Position numbers and translations under genes: made by a program
From: Desulfofundulus thermobenzoicus
Lineage (GTDB): Bacteria > Bacillota > Desulfotomaculia > Desulfotomaculales > Desulfovirgulaceae
Length of the DNA: 54,855 nt
Assembly: GCF_009428905.1 (NCBI RefSeq)
Contig: NZ_WHYR01000023.1
Span: 1-54,855, forward strand
Reading direction: 5' to 3'
In this document: positions 35,790 through 44,059 of the stretch, piece by piece
Position numbering within the stretch: position 1 is the first letter of the stretch
Layout: each line of letters starts with the position of its first letter
The notes under the pieces: model-generated
Database searches by the model: none
What the model was told of the DNA's origin: nothing
What the model saw: only the letters and a program-made list of their open reading frames with translations

Positions 35790-35871
35790 GCTCTCCGTAG
35801 GCCTTTTGGGCTAGAGTTCTGGGAATGCGAATCCCCAAGCTGTTGCCCCACTTTGTTACATGGGACTGCAT
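35779..35871 (-). pseudogene. MazE/AbrB-type antitoxin N-terminal remnant
   Basis: From ATG 35871 (GGGAGG upstream) the frame reads HVTKWGNSLGIRIPRTLAQK, the N-terminal swapped-hairpin DNA-binding domain of MazE-like antitoxins. After about 30 codons it runs into promoter P3 and non-coding sequence. The island's promoter therefore lies where the antitoxin was cut. Confidence 0.6.
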
Positions 35872-36042
35872 TATAGAAGCCTCCCTTTGTGTTTATACAT
35901 ACATAATATATTTAAAATGCAGTAAAAATCAAGAGTTTATCCTAAAAACCCTTGGGATCTTTGTAGGTATGGGTACCCGTTACGGTTCGGGTCTAAAAAA
36001 ACCGCTCCGTTTAAGGAGCGGGAGGGAAAGGAGAAAAGGGTG

Positions 36043-37293
36043 TTATTTATATGAAAAACTGCCGTCCGCTTTCATTCGGAAAAAGGGAGCATAGGTTATG
36101 GTCAGCAAGCTGCCCGGAAGGCCCGAAATGTCCACCTTCTGTCCGGTCAGGGCGTTGAATACACCGGCTCCTGCGATGTCCCCCTGCAGTATGGCCCCGT
36201 GCAGGCGGTTCCCGCTGCGGATTACCTTCCGGTAGCCGCCGGGCCAGCAGGCCGTTTCCACCCGGCAACCTTCCTCCGGCGGGTCCGGACGGCCGCAGGC
36301 AATGGTGGGTACCTGGAAGAAGGTCATGGCGTTCTGGCAGGCAAAGATGTCCGGCGCTTCCGCTTCCACACCGGCCATGTTCATTCCGGCCACCCGCCCC
36401 TGGATTACCGCGGCGGGCCAGATAGGGGTGGGGGACACCCGGCCGGTGAAGGCTTCCATGGACTCACAGACATCCCCGGCGGCATAGATGTCCGGCAGGG
36501 AGGTGCGCATGTGCCGGTCTACCACAATTCCCCGGTTCATGGCCACCCCGGTGCCCTCCAGGAAATCCACATTTGGGCGCACCCCGGCGGCCACCAGGAT
36601 TACATGGCAGGGCACGATGGTACCGTCGTTGAGCACCAGTGCCCGCACCAGATCTCCCTCCAGTTCCACCCGGTAAGCCCCCTGGCCGGTGATAATTTCC
36701 GCGCCCCGTTCCCGGAAAAGCTTTTCATATACGGCGGCGGCGGTGGCGTCCAGTTGCAGGGGCAAAAGCCTGGGGGCCAGTTCAATCACCGTCACCTTTG
36801 CCCCCCGGGTCAGCAGGGCTTCGGCCGCTTCCAACCCCACCAGCCCGCCGCCCAGGACGGCCACCCGGGTACCCGCCCCAACCGCCTCTTTAATAGCCAG
36901 GGCATCTTCCAGATGGCGCAGGGTAAATACAGGCCTGGCCCGGTTCAGATTTTCCACCGGCGGCAGGGTGGGGGAGGCTCCGGTGGCCACCAGCAACCGG
37001 TCGTAACCCAGGACCCGTCCGTCCTGGAGGACAACCTCCCGGGTATCCGGCTTTACCCGCACCACCCGGCATCCCGGCAGAAAATCTATTTTCAACCGGT
37101 CAAAGAAGTCCTTTTCTACAAAACTGATCTCCGCCTCCGTACGTTCACTGCTGATTATACGGGGCAGCAGGCAGCGGGAATAAACCTGCCGGTCGGCGGC
37201 CACCATGGTAATTTCCCCGTCCGGATCATGCCGGCGGACGGCCCGGGCGGCGCTGATACCGGCAGCACTGGCACCCAGAATAACGTAGTGCAT
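36043..37293 (-). CDS. FAD/NAD(P)H oxidoreductase of the CODH operon
   Basis: A 416-residue pyridine-nucleotide-disulfide-type oxidoreductase. FAD-binding GASAAGISAA (residues 6-15), the NAD(P)-binding GGGLVGLEAAEAL (about 150) and AAGDVCE (about 280) are all present. ATG 37293 is preferred, with AAGGGG upstream. It is third in the cooS-ferredoxin operon and probably moves electrons between the ferredoxin and NAD(P)H. A 274-bp gap before it carries a hairpin (CCCAAAGGG 37527-37535 with CCCTTTGGG 37542-37550), so it may also be expressed separately. Confidence 0.85.
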   Translation of the reverse strand: MHYVILGASAAGISAARAVRRHDPDGEITMVAADRQVYSRCLLPRIISSERTEAEISFVEKDFFDRLKIDFLPGCRVVRVKPDTREVVLQDGRVLGYDRLLVATGASPTLPPVENLNRARPVFTLRHLEDALAIKEAVGAGTRVAVLGGGLVGLEAAEALLTRGAKVTVIELAPRLLPLQLDATAAAVYEKLFRERGAEIITGQGAYRVELEGDLVRALVLNDGTIVPCHVILVAAGVRPNVDFLEGTGVAMNRGIVVDRHMRTSLPDIYAAGDVCESMEAFTGRVSPTPIWPAAVIQGRVAGMNMAGVEAEAPDIFACQNAMTFFQVPTIACGRPDPPEEGCRVETACWPGGYRKVIRSGNRLHGAILQGDIAGAGVFNALTGQKVDISGLPGSLLTITYAPFFRMKADGSFSYK

Positions 37294-37567
37294 GGGATCA
37301 CCCCTTGAATTAGTCGTTGGTCGTTGGATTAAGTACCCAGCACCCATTTATACAAATTAGCTTCAAAGTAACCTCAGAACGACTATAGTAATTAATATTG
37401 ATAATATTGCAGTGCCGGTGAGTGCCGGGCACGTCGAGCTAATTTAACCGATTTTCACTCTATGCGGAAAGAACGTTAATTTGTCATGGGCAACTCCTGT
37501 AGAATATAGCAAATGGTATTACTTGCCCCAAAGGGTCACGCCCCTTTGGGTACAAGTATGGAATTAA

Positions 37568-38041
37568 TCAAGTGCCGGTGATCTCCCGGATCACCCCCGG
37601 GCCGTCTGTTTCCACCAGGGAGAGGGCGCCGGTGGGGCAGGCTTCTACGCAGCGGGGAGTGTTCCTCTCCCCGCAGAAATCGCATTTCACCGCCACCCGG
37701 CCCCGGGCGTCGGGCCAGATCAGACCGTAGGGGCAGGCCATGACGCACATCCAGCAGCCCGCGCAGCGCTCCGGCTGGTGTATGACCGTTCCGGCGGCCT
37801 CATCCCTGACCAGAGCTCCCGCCGGGCAGGCCGTCAGGCAGGGCGCGTCGGTGCAGTGGCGGCAGGCCAGGGGGACCGGATTTCCGGCCGGCCCGGCCAG
37901 CACCACGTTGCGCGGTTGATTTGCGGGATCGCTTAAATTAATGGTCCAGAGGGAACTGCCCGGACAATGTTCCACCATACAGGTCAGCTCACAGGTTTTG
38001 CACCCGGCGCATAACTCGGGGCGGATAAATATTCTCTTCAT
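37568..38041 (-). CDS. cooF: CooF/HycB-type four-cluster ferredoxin
   Basis: A 157-residue cytosolic protein with four cysteine clusters: CAGCKTCELTC (residues 11-21), CRHCTDAPCLTAC (about 60-72), CAGCWMCVMACP (about 93-104) and CDFCGERNTPRCVEACP (about 120-136), enough for four 4Fe-4S centres. ATG 38041 has GAGGTGA 9 nt upstream. It follows cooS on the same strand and is the expected electron carrier of the dehydrogenase. The symbol is by analogy and context. Confidence 0.85.
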   Translation of the reverse strand: MKRIFIRPELCAGCKTCELTCMVEHCPGSSLWTINLSDPANQPRNVVLAGPAGNPVPLACRHCTDAPCLTACPAGALVRDEAAGTVIHQPERCAGCWMCVMACPYGLIWPDARGRVAVKCDFCGERNTPRCVEACPTGALSLVETDGPGVIREITGT

Positions 38042-38277
38042 GGTCAAAAGTCACCTCTTTGATTGGTTGATGTTCCGGTGACAGGTATGGGACTGCTAAT
38101 TATATTTCAGCCTGACTGGGAACAATGGCAGCCTGTGATTTGCGGATCCGTCCAGCCTTCCGAAAGTCTTTTCAGTTGTGTTATATCCTGGTTTCAGGTT
38201 CAAACCTTTATCTTGCGCCCGGAGCCGGAGTTGAAGGGGGACGGGGTGGCTATGAACAGGGGATAAAATCCTTGCGC

Positions 38278-40137
38278 TTATATTCCCAGGGCGGACCGCC
38301 TCTGCTGGATAACCTGTTCCAGTTTTTCCGCCGCCGCCCCGATTTCTCCCTCCACAATCACCCGGCCGCCGGTGAGCTTTTCCATATCCTCCGTAAGCAC
38401 CCGGGTCACCAGGCCGCTGCCGGTGATGAAGGGGGGCTGGGCCAGGTGCAGGGGCAGTCCCAGGGCCAGTCCGAAGGCGCCGTCGGCCAGGGCCTGTTCT
38501 TCCAGCCACTGGGGTGCCGAGAGCACCAGGGGCAGCCGGGGCAGGTCCACCTGCAGCGCCGCCGCTATGCCGGCGGCCACCATTTCCAGCCGGCCGATGC
38601 CCAGGCAGGGGCCGAAGTTCAGCACCGGCGGTATGTTCAATTCCCGGCAGACCTTTTGCAGCCTTTCCCCGGCCCATTCCACCGCTTCGGGGGACATGAA
38701 GCCCAGGTTCTCCAGGCCGCCGCTGGTGCAGCCGGCGGACAGGACCAGGATGTCCCGGCGGATCAGTTCCCTGGTCAGCCCGGCGGTAAATACGTCGTGG
38801 CCGCCGGCCGTCAGGTTGGAGCAGCCCACTATGGCCGCCAGCCCCTTGAGCTGGCCGGAAGCTATCAGATCAATCAGGGGCTGGTAGTGGCCGCCCAAAA
38901 AGGCCCGCAGGTTCCTTTCGCTGAAGCCCGCCAGGGAGCTGGAGCGGCCGTGGCCGGGGACATTCACCGGCACTTCATCCCGGCGGCGGCGGTAGTTTTC
39001 GGCCGCAGCCCGGGCCACCTGGCGGGCAATGGAATCCCCTTCGGCCGGATTAAAAGGTAGATAATCGGCATTTTGCTTCTTGGCCACGTCGTCCAGGCAG
39101 ATCTGGGCCACCCGGTAACGGCGGCAGATATCTTCAATGCCCGGCAGGGTGCAGTTGAATTCGCTGATCACCAGGTCGATGCCCCCGGTGGCCAAAAGGG
39201 CTTCGCTGGTGAAGTTGTTGCCCGCATGGCCGGCGAACACCTCGCCGCCCCGGGACTGGATGTCCTGGCCCACACAGGTGCAGCCCACAATTCTAAAGCC
39301 CTTCGCCCCGGCTTCCCGGGCCAGTTCCACGGCCCAGGGCTCGCCCAGGCCTTCCTGCACCGGGCCGAGCAGGGCGTGCTGGTGGCCGGTGACCATGATA
39401 TTGATGTAATCCGGGTCCACCACGCCGAAACCAACGGGCCGGGTGGACAGCTGCGGCTCGCCCAGCAGTATGTCATTCAATAAGTTGGTCAGCTCCAGGC
39501 CGTATATGCCGGTGGCGATACCCAGGCGCAGGGCGTGGATGAGCATATCCATGGGATCGCTGGACAGGTTGGTGCTGGTTTTCACCAGGGCGTCGAATAC
39601 CTCGGATTTGGCTCCCCCCGGCAGCAGGCCCAGTTCCCGCCAGCGGGCCAGGCGGGGGCCGTAGGCCAGCTTTTCCACCATGGCCATTTTCCTGTTCCGG
39701 GGCAGGTAAAGGTCGTTTAAAACCGCTCCGGCCACCGCTGCGGCCCTGGGGTGAAGGTCACCTTCCGGTATGTCCAGGGCGGCGGCCAGTTCCGCCAGCA
39801 CCTCCGTTCCCTTTAATGGCCGGCCGGATTCGGCGGCGGTGCGCAGGCTCTCGGCGGCATTTTCCACCACGTGCAGGTAGCAGGCCGCCCCGGCCGCCAC
39901 CGCCCGCAGGAAGTTCCGGGCCACCATGGTATCGGCATCGGCGCCGCATACGCCCCGGGGAGATTTCGGGGTAATACGGCAGGGGCCGTTGGTGCACAGG
40001 CGGCAGCAAACCCCCTGCAGGCCGAAGCCGCACTTTGGTTCCTGGGCGGAAAGGCGGTGAAAGGCGGTCTCCACACCGTCCTGGTCCCGCATAAAAGCAA
40101 AGAGAATTTCATCGGCAGAAGGGCAGATTTGCTTCAT
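38278..40137 (-). CDS. cooS: Ni-Fe carbon monoxide dehydrogenase catalytic subunit, divergent
   Basis: A 619-residue anaerobic CODH. Cys36, 44, 45, 48, 53 and 64 in KCGFGLQGVCCRLCTNGPCR...GVCGA supply the D and B clusters. The C-cluster cysteines are visible in CTCVGQD, EFNCTLP, VGCSNL, SAGCTSGG and FGPCLG. Differences from classical CODH: the histidine motif reads TGHQHALL rather than HGHxP, and the C-terminal EKAVAIG motif (Lys563 of the Carboxydothermus enzyme) reads EEQALADG, replacing the lysine with glutamine. It thus belongs to a divergent clade whose main reaction may not be CO oxidation. Confidence 0.85.
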   Translation of the reverse strand: MKQICPSADEILFAFMRDQDGVETAFHRLSAQEPKCGFGLQGVCCRLCTNGPCRITPKSPRGVCGADADTMVARNFLRAVAAGAACYLHVVENAAESLRTAAESGRPLKGTEVLAELAAALDIPEGDLHPRAAAVAGAVLNDLYLPRNRKMAMVEKLAYGPRLARWRELGLLPGGAKSEVFDALVKTSTNLSSDPMDMLIHALRLGIATGIYGLELTNLLNDILLGEPQLSTRPVGFGVVDPDYINIMVTGHQHALLGPVQEGLGEPWAVELAREAGAKGFRIVGCTCVGQDIQSRGGEVFAGHAGNNFTSEALLATGGIDLVISEFNCTLPGIEDICRRYRVAQICLDDVAKKQNADYLPFNPAEGDSIARQVARAAAENYRRRRDEVPVNVPGHGRSSSLAGFSERNLRAFLGGHYQPLIDLIASGQLKGLAAIVGCSNLTAGGHDVFTAGLTRELIRRDILVLSAGCTSGGLENLGFMSPEAVEWAGERLQKVCRELNIPPVLNFGPCLGIGRLEMVAAGIAAALQVDLPRLPLVLSAPQWLEEQALADGAFGLALGLPLHLAQPPFITGSGLVTRVLTEDMEKLTGGRVIVEGEIGAAAEKLEQVIQQRRSALGI

Positions 40138-40573
40138 GATGATTATACCTCCAGGTGATTTTTATTTGCCGGCCGGCTCTGGCGGGAAAATTTTATGCCG
40201 GGCCGGTGGCAAAGGGATTAAAGTGGACTTGTATGGTATAGATTTGAACATAAAAAATTGACTTGAAATGGTTGTATGGTTTTTTGAGATGATAAAAATG
40301 GATTTCAATCCAGTGAACTAATGAACTATTTGCTAACCCGGTATTTTTCTACCACCTCCCTGGCCGGTGTATTTATTAATTGAGCGCCATTGCCTTGAAC
40401 AATGCAAACTATACTTAGCCGCTCCACTTTCAGGTATATTTTAACGACCCTGCTTCTCCCTGTCAAGGGGAAACCAGACTTTTTTTGGGCGGGATAACAG
40501 GGATAAAGGGGCCTCCCTTTTCCATCCGGCGGTTGAAAAAGAAAAGCCCCCGCCTGTTTTTTCCGGAGGCTGA
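40138..40573. other. Gap upstream of cooS
   Basis: About 435 bp, A+T-rich near 40230-40320, presumably holding the cooS promoter. No confident promoter or regulator site was found. Confidence 0.4.
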
Positions 40574-41128
40574 CTACTGCCAGATTTTAATGGCCACGCT
40601 GATGCTGACGGCCAGGGCGGCCAGCGCAATACCGATGGTTGCCCAGAAAAGGCCCTTCATTTCCTGCCTGAAGGCAATAATTTCCTGCCGCAGGCTTTGT
40701 TCAACATTTTTTAATTCCTGCCTTATGCTATTATCCTCCTGCCGCAACGCGGTTTCAAGGGTTTTGATCTCCTGCCTCAACCCGGTCTCAACGGTTTTGA
40801 TCTCCTGCCTCAACCCGGTCTCAACGGTTTTGATCTCCTGCTTCAACCCGGTCTCAACGGTTTTGATCTCCTGCTTCAACCTGGTCTCAACATTTTTTAA
40901 TTCCTGCCTTAAGGTGTTATCCTTCTGCCTCAACCCGTCCTCAACATTTTTGATTTCCTGCCTTAAGCCAATCTCTACAGCGGATAGCTCTTTACGCAGC
41001 TCCCGGATTTCAGTCCGCAGATCCCGGATTTCACCCTGGACCCAGCTGCCCAGGAAAAACATCTGCCCGCTGTGTCTGTATTCCTCTTCTTCCGAAGTGG
41101 CCGCTGTTTCCCTTTTGACCTCTTCCAT
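40574..41128 (-). CDS. Hendecad-repeat coiled-coil protein with C-terminal anchor
   Basis: A 184-residue protein from ATG 41128, with AGGTGG 5-10 nt upstream. A long coiled coil (about residues 25-155) is built of 11-residue units like TVETGLRQEIK, and a hydrophobic C-terminal helix (LFWATIGIALAALAVSISVAI) anchors it in the membrane. At least four units are nearly identical at DNA level. The layout resembles the small tail-anchored proteins at 4346 and 4715. Function unknown. Confidence 0.75.
   Translation of the reverse strand: MEEVKRETAATSEEEEYRHSGQMFFLGSWVQGEIRDLRTEIRELRKELSAVEIGLRQEIKNVEDGLRQKDNTLRQELKNVETRLKQEIKTVETGLKQEIKTVETGLRQEIKTVETGLRQEIKTLETALRQEDNSIRQELKNVEQSLRQEIIAFRQEMKGLFWATIGIALAALAVSISVAIKIWQ
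40761..40892 (-). repeat. 33-bp tandem repeat inside the coiled-coil gene
   Basis: Four consecutive 33-bp copies begin with GTTTTGATCTCCTGC on the plus strand (40761, 40794, 40827, 40860). Each encodes one 11-residue hendecad. Degenerate copies continue on both sides to about 40690 and 40960. Confidence 0.9.
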
Positions 41129-41198
41129 AGCCGCCACCTGCCTTTCATTTCCCAGCATAGCAGATCCGGGAGTTCCAGGCAAGGAAAAGTTTAATGGG

Positions 41199-43001
41199 TC
41201 AGGGCCTTTCCTCCAGCACCAGATCCACAAAGCAAAAATGCACCGTATCCACCAGTCCCCGGTTGGTTACCCGCAGTTCCGGGAGCACCGGCAGGGATAA
41301 GAGGGCCATGGTCATGAAGGGGGAGACCAGGGGGCAGCCCAGCTCCTTCCAGGCCCGGTCCAGGGCGGCCACTTTTTGTTCCACATCTTCCACCGGTTGA
41401 TCGGACATGAGCCCGGCGATGGGCAGGGGCAGCAGGGCCAGCACCCGGCCGTCCCGCACGGCCACCATGCCCCCGCCGCACCCGGCCAGGGTGTTGGCGG
41501 CCAGGGCCATGTCCGCCTCGTCCATACCCACCACCAGCAGGTTGTGGCTGTCGTGGGCCACGGTGGAGGCCACCGCCCCGGCCTTAAGGCCGAAGCCCCG
41601 CACCAGTCCCATGCCCGTGTTTCCCGGGCCGCCGTGGCGTTCGATGCAGGCTACTTTGGCCACATCCAGTTCCACCGAAGGCCTGATTTCCCCGTTTATC
41701 ACCGGCACGGCCACCTGCCGGTGCAGCGTGCCCACTTTGGCTTCCATTACTTCCATGACCCGTACCAGGGCTTCCCGGCCGCCGCACCGGATGGTGAAAT
41801 CCCCTGCCGCCAGCGGCTTCGCCAGGTGTACCGAGCGGCGGGCCCGCTCCGGGTAGGTGAAGGCCGGGAGGTCGTATAACAGCCGCCCCTTTTCCGCCAC
41901 CACCATTCCGTCCACCATCACCCGTTCAACCTGCATATCCGCCAGGTCCGGGACGAATAAAATGTCGGCGCAGCGCCCGGGGGCGATGCTGCCCAGCTCC
42001 CGGGACACGCCGAAGCACTGGGCCGGGTTGATGGTGGCCATCTGGATGGCCCGCACCGGGTCCACCCCTTCTTCGATGGCCCGGCGCACCACATGATTCA
42101 AATGGCCCAGGGTGAGCAGGGTTTCCGGGTGGGTGTCGTCGGATACCAGCACGGCGTAGCGGGAGTCCACCCGGGTTTCGGTGATGCTTTTCACCGTGGC
42201 CTTTACATCGTGCCAGGCGGAACCCTCCCGCATCTTGGCGTACATGCCCAGGCGCATGCGGGCCAGGGCGTCTGCCGCCAGGGTTGATTCGTGGCAGGAG
42301 GTAATGCCGGCGGCCACATAAGCCGGCAGGCCCGTTTCTATTTCCGGTATCGAATAATGGCCGGTAACCACCTTGCCGGCCTGCAGGGTGGCCTGGATTT
42401 CCCCGTGTACCAGGGGGTCCCCGGCCAGCACGCCGGGGAAGTTCATCATTTCCCCCAGGCCGATGATTTCCGGCCAGGCCATGGCTTCGCGCACTTCCGC
42501 CGGACCGATGGCTGCCCCGGCATCCTCAAAGCCGGGAGCCGCCGGCACACAGGAAGGCATGGTGGTGAATACCTTTAAGGGCAGGTTTTTCCCTTCATCC
42601 ACCATCAGGCGGATGCCTTCCATGCCCAGCACATTGGCAATTTCATGGGGGTCCATAAAAATGGTGGTGGTGCCGCGGGGCAGAACCGCCCGGGCAAACT
42701 GGGTCACGGTGACCATGCTGCTTTCCACGTGGATGTGCCCGTCCAGGAAACCCGGCACCAGGTAAAGGCCGTCCGCATCAATGACCAGGGTGTCCGGGCC
42801 AATGGTGTGGTCTGCCCGGCCCACCAGGACCACCCGGCCGTGTTTAACAGCCACATCCGAGCCGGGCTGGATCTCGGCGGTATGTACGTTCACCAGCCGG
42901 CCGTTTTTAATGACCACGTCGGCCGGTATTTTCCCCCGGGCGGCCAGGGACAGATCTGCAGTCACTTCCCACAGCGGGCGCCGGTTTGGCTGGTAAAGCA
43001 T
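41199..43001 (-). CDS. ade: Adenine deaminase
   Basis: A 600-residue amidohydrolase that converts adenine to hypoxanthine and ammonia. Landmarks are GHIHVESSM (metal-binding HxH, near residue 90), DPHEIANVLG, TGHYS, CHEST and SDDTHPETLL, with the C-terminal HDSHN and GMDEADM of the family. ATG 43001 is better spaced from GAGGTGA than GTG 43010. The coiled-coil gene follows within 75 bp. No purine riboswitch was recognised upstream. Confidence 0.93.
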   Translation of the reverse strand: MLYQPNRRPLWEVTADLSLAARGKIPADVVIKNGRLVNVHTAEIQPGSDVAVKHGRVVLVGRADHTIGPDTLVIDADGLYLVPGFLDGHIHVESSMVTVTQFARAVLPRGTTTIFMDPHEIANVLGMEGIRLMVDEGKNLPLKVFTTMPSCVPAAPGFEDAGAAIGPAEVREAMAWPEIIGLGEMMNFPGVLAGDPLVHGEIQATLQAGKVVTGHYSIPEIETGLPAYVAAGITSCHESTLAADALARMRLGMYAKMREGSAWHDVKATVKSITETRVDSRYAVLVSDDTHPETLLTLGHLNHVVRRAIEEGVDPVRAIQMATINPAQCFGVSRELGSIAPGRCADILFVPDLADMQVERVMVDGMVVAEKGRLLYDLPAFTYPERARRSVHLAKPLAAGDFTIRCGGREALVRVMEVMEAKVGTLHRQVAVPVINGEIRPSVELDVAKVACIERHGGPGNTGMGLVRGFGLKAGAVASTVAHDSHNLLVVGMDEADMALAANTLAGCGGGMVAVRDGRVLALLPLPIAGLMSDQPVEDVEQKVAALDRAWKELGCPLVSPFMTMALLSLPVLPELRVTNRGLVDTVHFCFVDLVLEERP

Positions 43002-43215
43002 ATTACTCACCTCATATAAATAGTTTGGCGCAGTTACCCGGGTGGATGGTTATTGTTCCGGGACCACTGCCGGGTGCGCCATCCCCTTCCCGGGGATAAA
43101 AACTCTAAATTTAGCAAATGATCTCCCTCTATAATTACCGGGTCAGGGGGAATAATACCTGCAGAAAAACAGGTAGTGGCCAATAAAATTATCAACCCCT
43201 GCGGCGTGTTAACTG
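43002..43215. other. Divergent intergenic region
   Basis: Between ade and the BON gene. It has an ACCTG/CAGGT hairpin near 43155-43175 and A+T-rich stretches; no assigned element. Confidence 0.3.
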
Positions 43216-43277
43216 GGAGCAAAAAAGGGGACAGGCTGCTTTTTTTGCTCCTAAAAAGTAGCCTTTCCCCTTTTCTG
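43216..43277 (+). promoter_or_regulatory. Alternative hairpins before the BON gene
   Basis: GGAGCAAAAAA (43216-43226) pairs with TTTTTTGCTCC (43241-43251). The loop segment AAAAGGGGACAGGCT can instead pair with AGCCTTTCCCCTTTT (about 43262-43276). The two folds exclude each other, like an attenuator. Confidence 0.4.
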
Positions 43278-43308
43278 ACGTCAGACCACCATTTTAGGAG
43301 GGAACCCA

Positions 43309-43833
43309 ATGCCGGAAGAAAGGGATAAAAAGCTGACGGAAAAAGTACAGGCCGCCCTGGACAGTGACGTGCGCACCAGGGCCTACGGCCTGACGGCCGA
43401 CGTGGTGGACGGCAGGGCACGGATCACCGGGGTGGTGGATACCCTGGCGGAAAAAGAACAGGTGCGGGAGATTGTTTCAGCCATTGACGGTATCCGGGCG
43501 GTGGAAAACGGGGTGGCTGTGAGCACCGACGGCGCCGTCACCGATGATGATGTGAGCTTTGAAGTGGGGGAAGAACTGGCAGCGGCCGGTATCAACCGGC
43601 GCCATGTGGGAGTGAAAAGTGTGAAAGGGGTGGTCTTCCTGCAGGGCCGGGTGGACGATGTCCGGGAGATTGAAAAAGCGAAAGCGGCGGCGGCCAGGGC
43701 CCGGGGCGTAAAGGAAGTGGTCAGCCAGTTGAAGCTCCGCGCCCCCGGCGGGTACGACGATGAGGATTTAACGGCCATCTTCCATCACCAGGTGAATAAC
43801 GACCGGGAGGATGAGGGGGAGGCCAGGTTATAA
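43309..43833 (+). CDS. Two-BON-domain protein
   Basis: A 174-residue soluble protein, ATG with TTAGGAGG upstream. Two BON domains are seen: about residues 8-75 (KVQAALDSDVRTRAYGLTAD, GVVDTLAEKEQVREIV) and 80-150 (GVVFLQGRVDDVREIEKAKA). BON domains bind phospholipid or ligands in stress proteins. No signal peptide. The acidic tail is unusual. Confidence 0.85.
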   Translation: MPEERDKKLTEKVQAALDSDVRTRAYGLTADVVDGRARITGVVDTLAEKEQVREIVSAIDGIRAVENGVAVSTDGAVTDDDVSFEVGEELAAAGINRRHVGVKSVKGVVFLQGRVDDVREIEKAKAAAARARGVKEVVSQLKLRAPGGYDDEDLTAIFHHQVNNDREDEGEARL

Positions 43834-44059
43834 AAGAAAAGGTTTTTAGGCGGCCGTCCATTAAGAGGTCATATTGCTTTCAAAAGGAAAACAACGATGT
43901 GATCCGGCGGGTGAGCCAAAACATCAAGCGGTGGTTTACTGCCACCGCATTAATTCTATCACTGAAAAAATGTCAATGGGTGCCAACCCCTGCTATATAT
44001 GGCGGAGAATTGTGGATAAAGTTTAGCTGTTTAAAGAAGGCTAAGGTACATCGCTTTGA

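Noticed and set aside
36199..37308. 369-codon plus-strand frame opposite the FAD oxidoreductase
   Set aside because: His/Gly/Pro-rich mirror of a well-defined flavoprotein gene on the other strand.
38063..38266. Plus-strand ORF ending in GVAMNRG, the same phrase as in the FAD oxidoreductase
   Set aside because: Only a few residues match and the rest is not protein-like; treated as chance.
40660..40960. 33-bp tandem repeats as a possible CRISPR array
   Set aside because: The repeats are contiguous with no spacers and are in frame within a coiled-coil gene.
43002..43300. Purine riboswitch upstream of adenine deaminase
   Set aside because: No purine aptamer core could be found; only unrelated hairpins.
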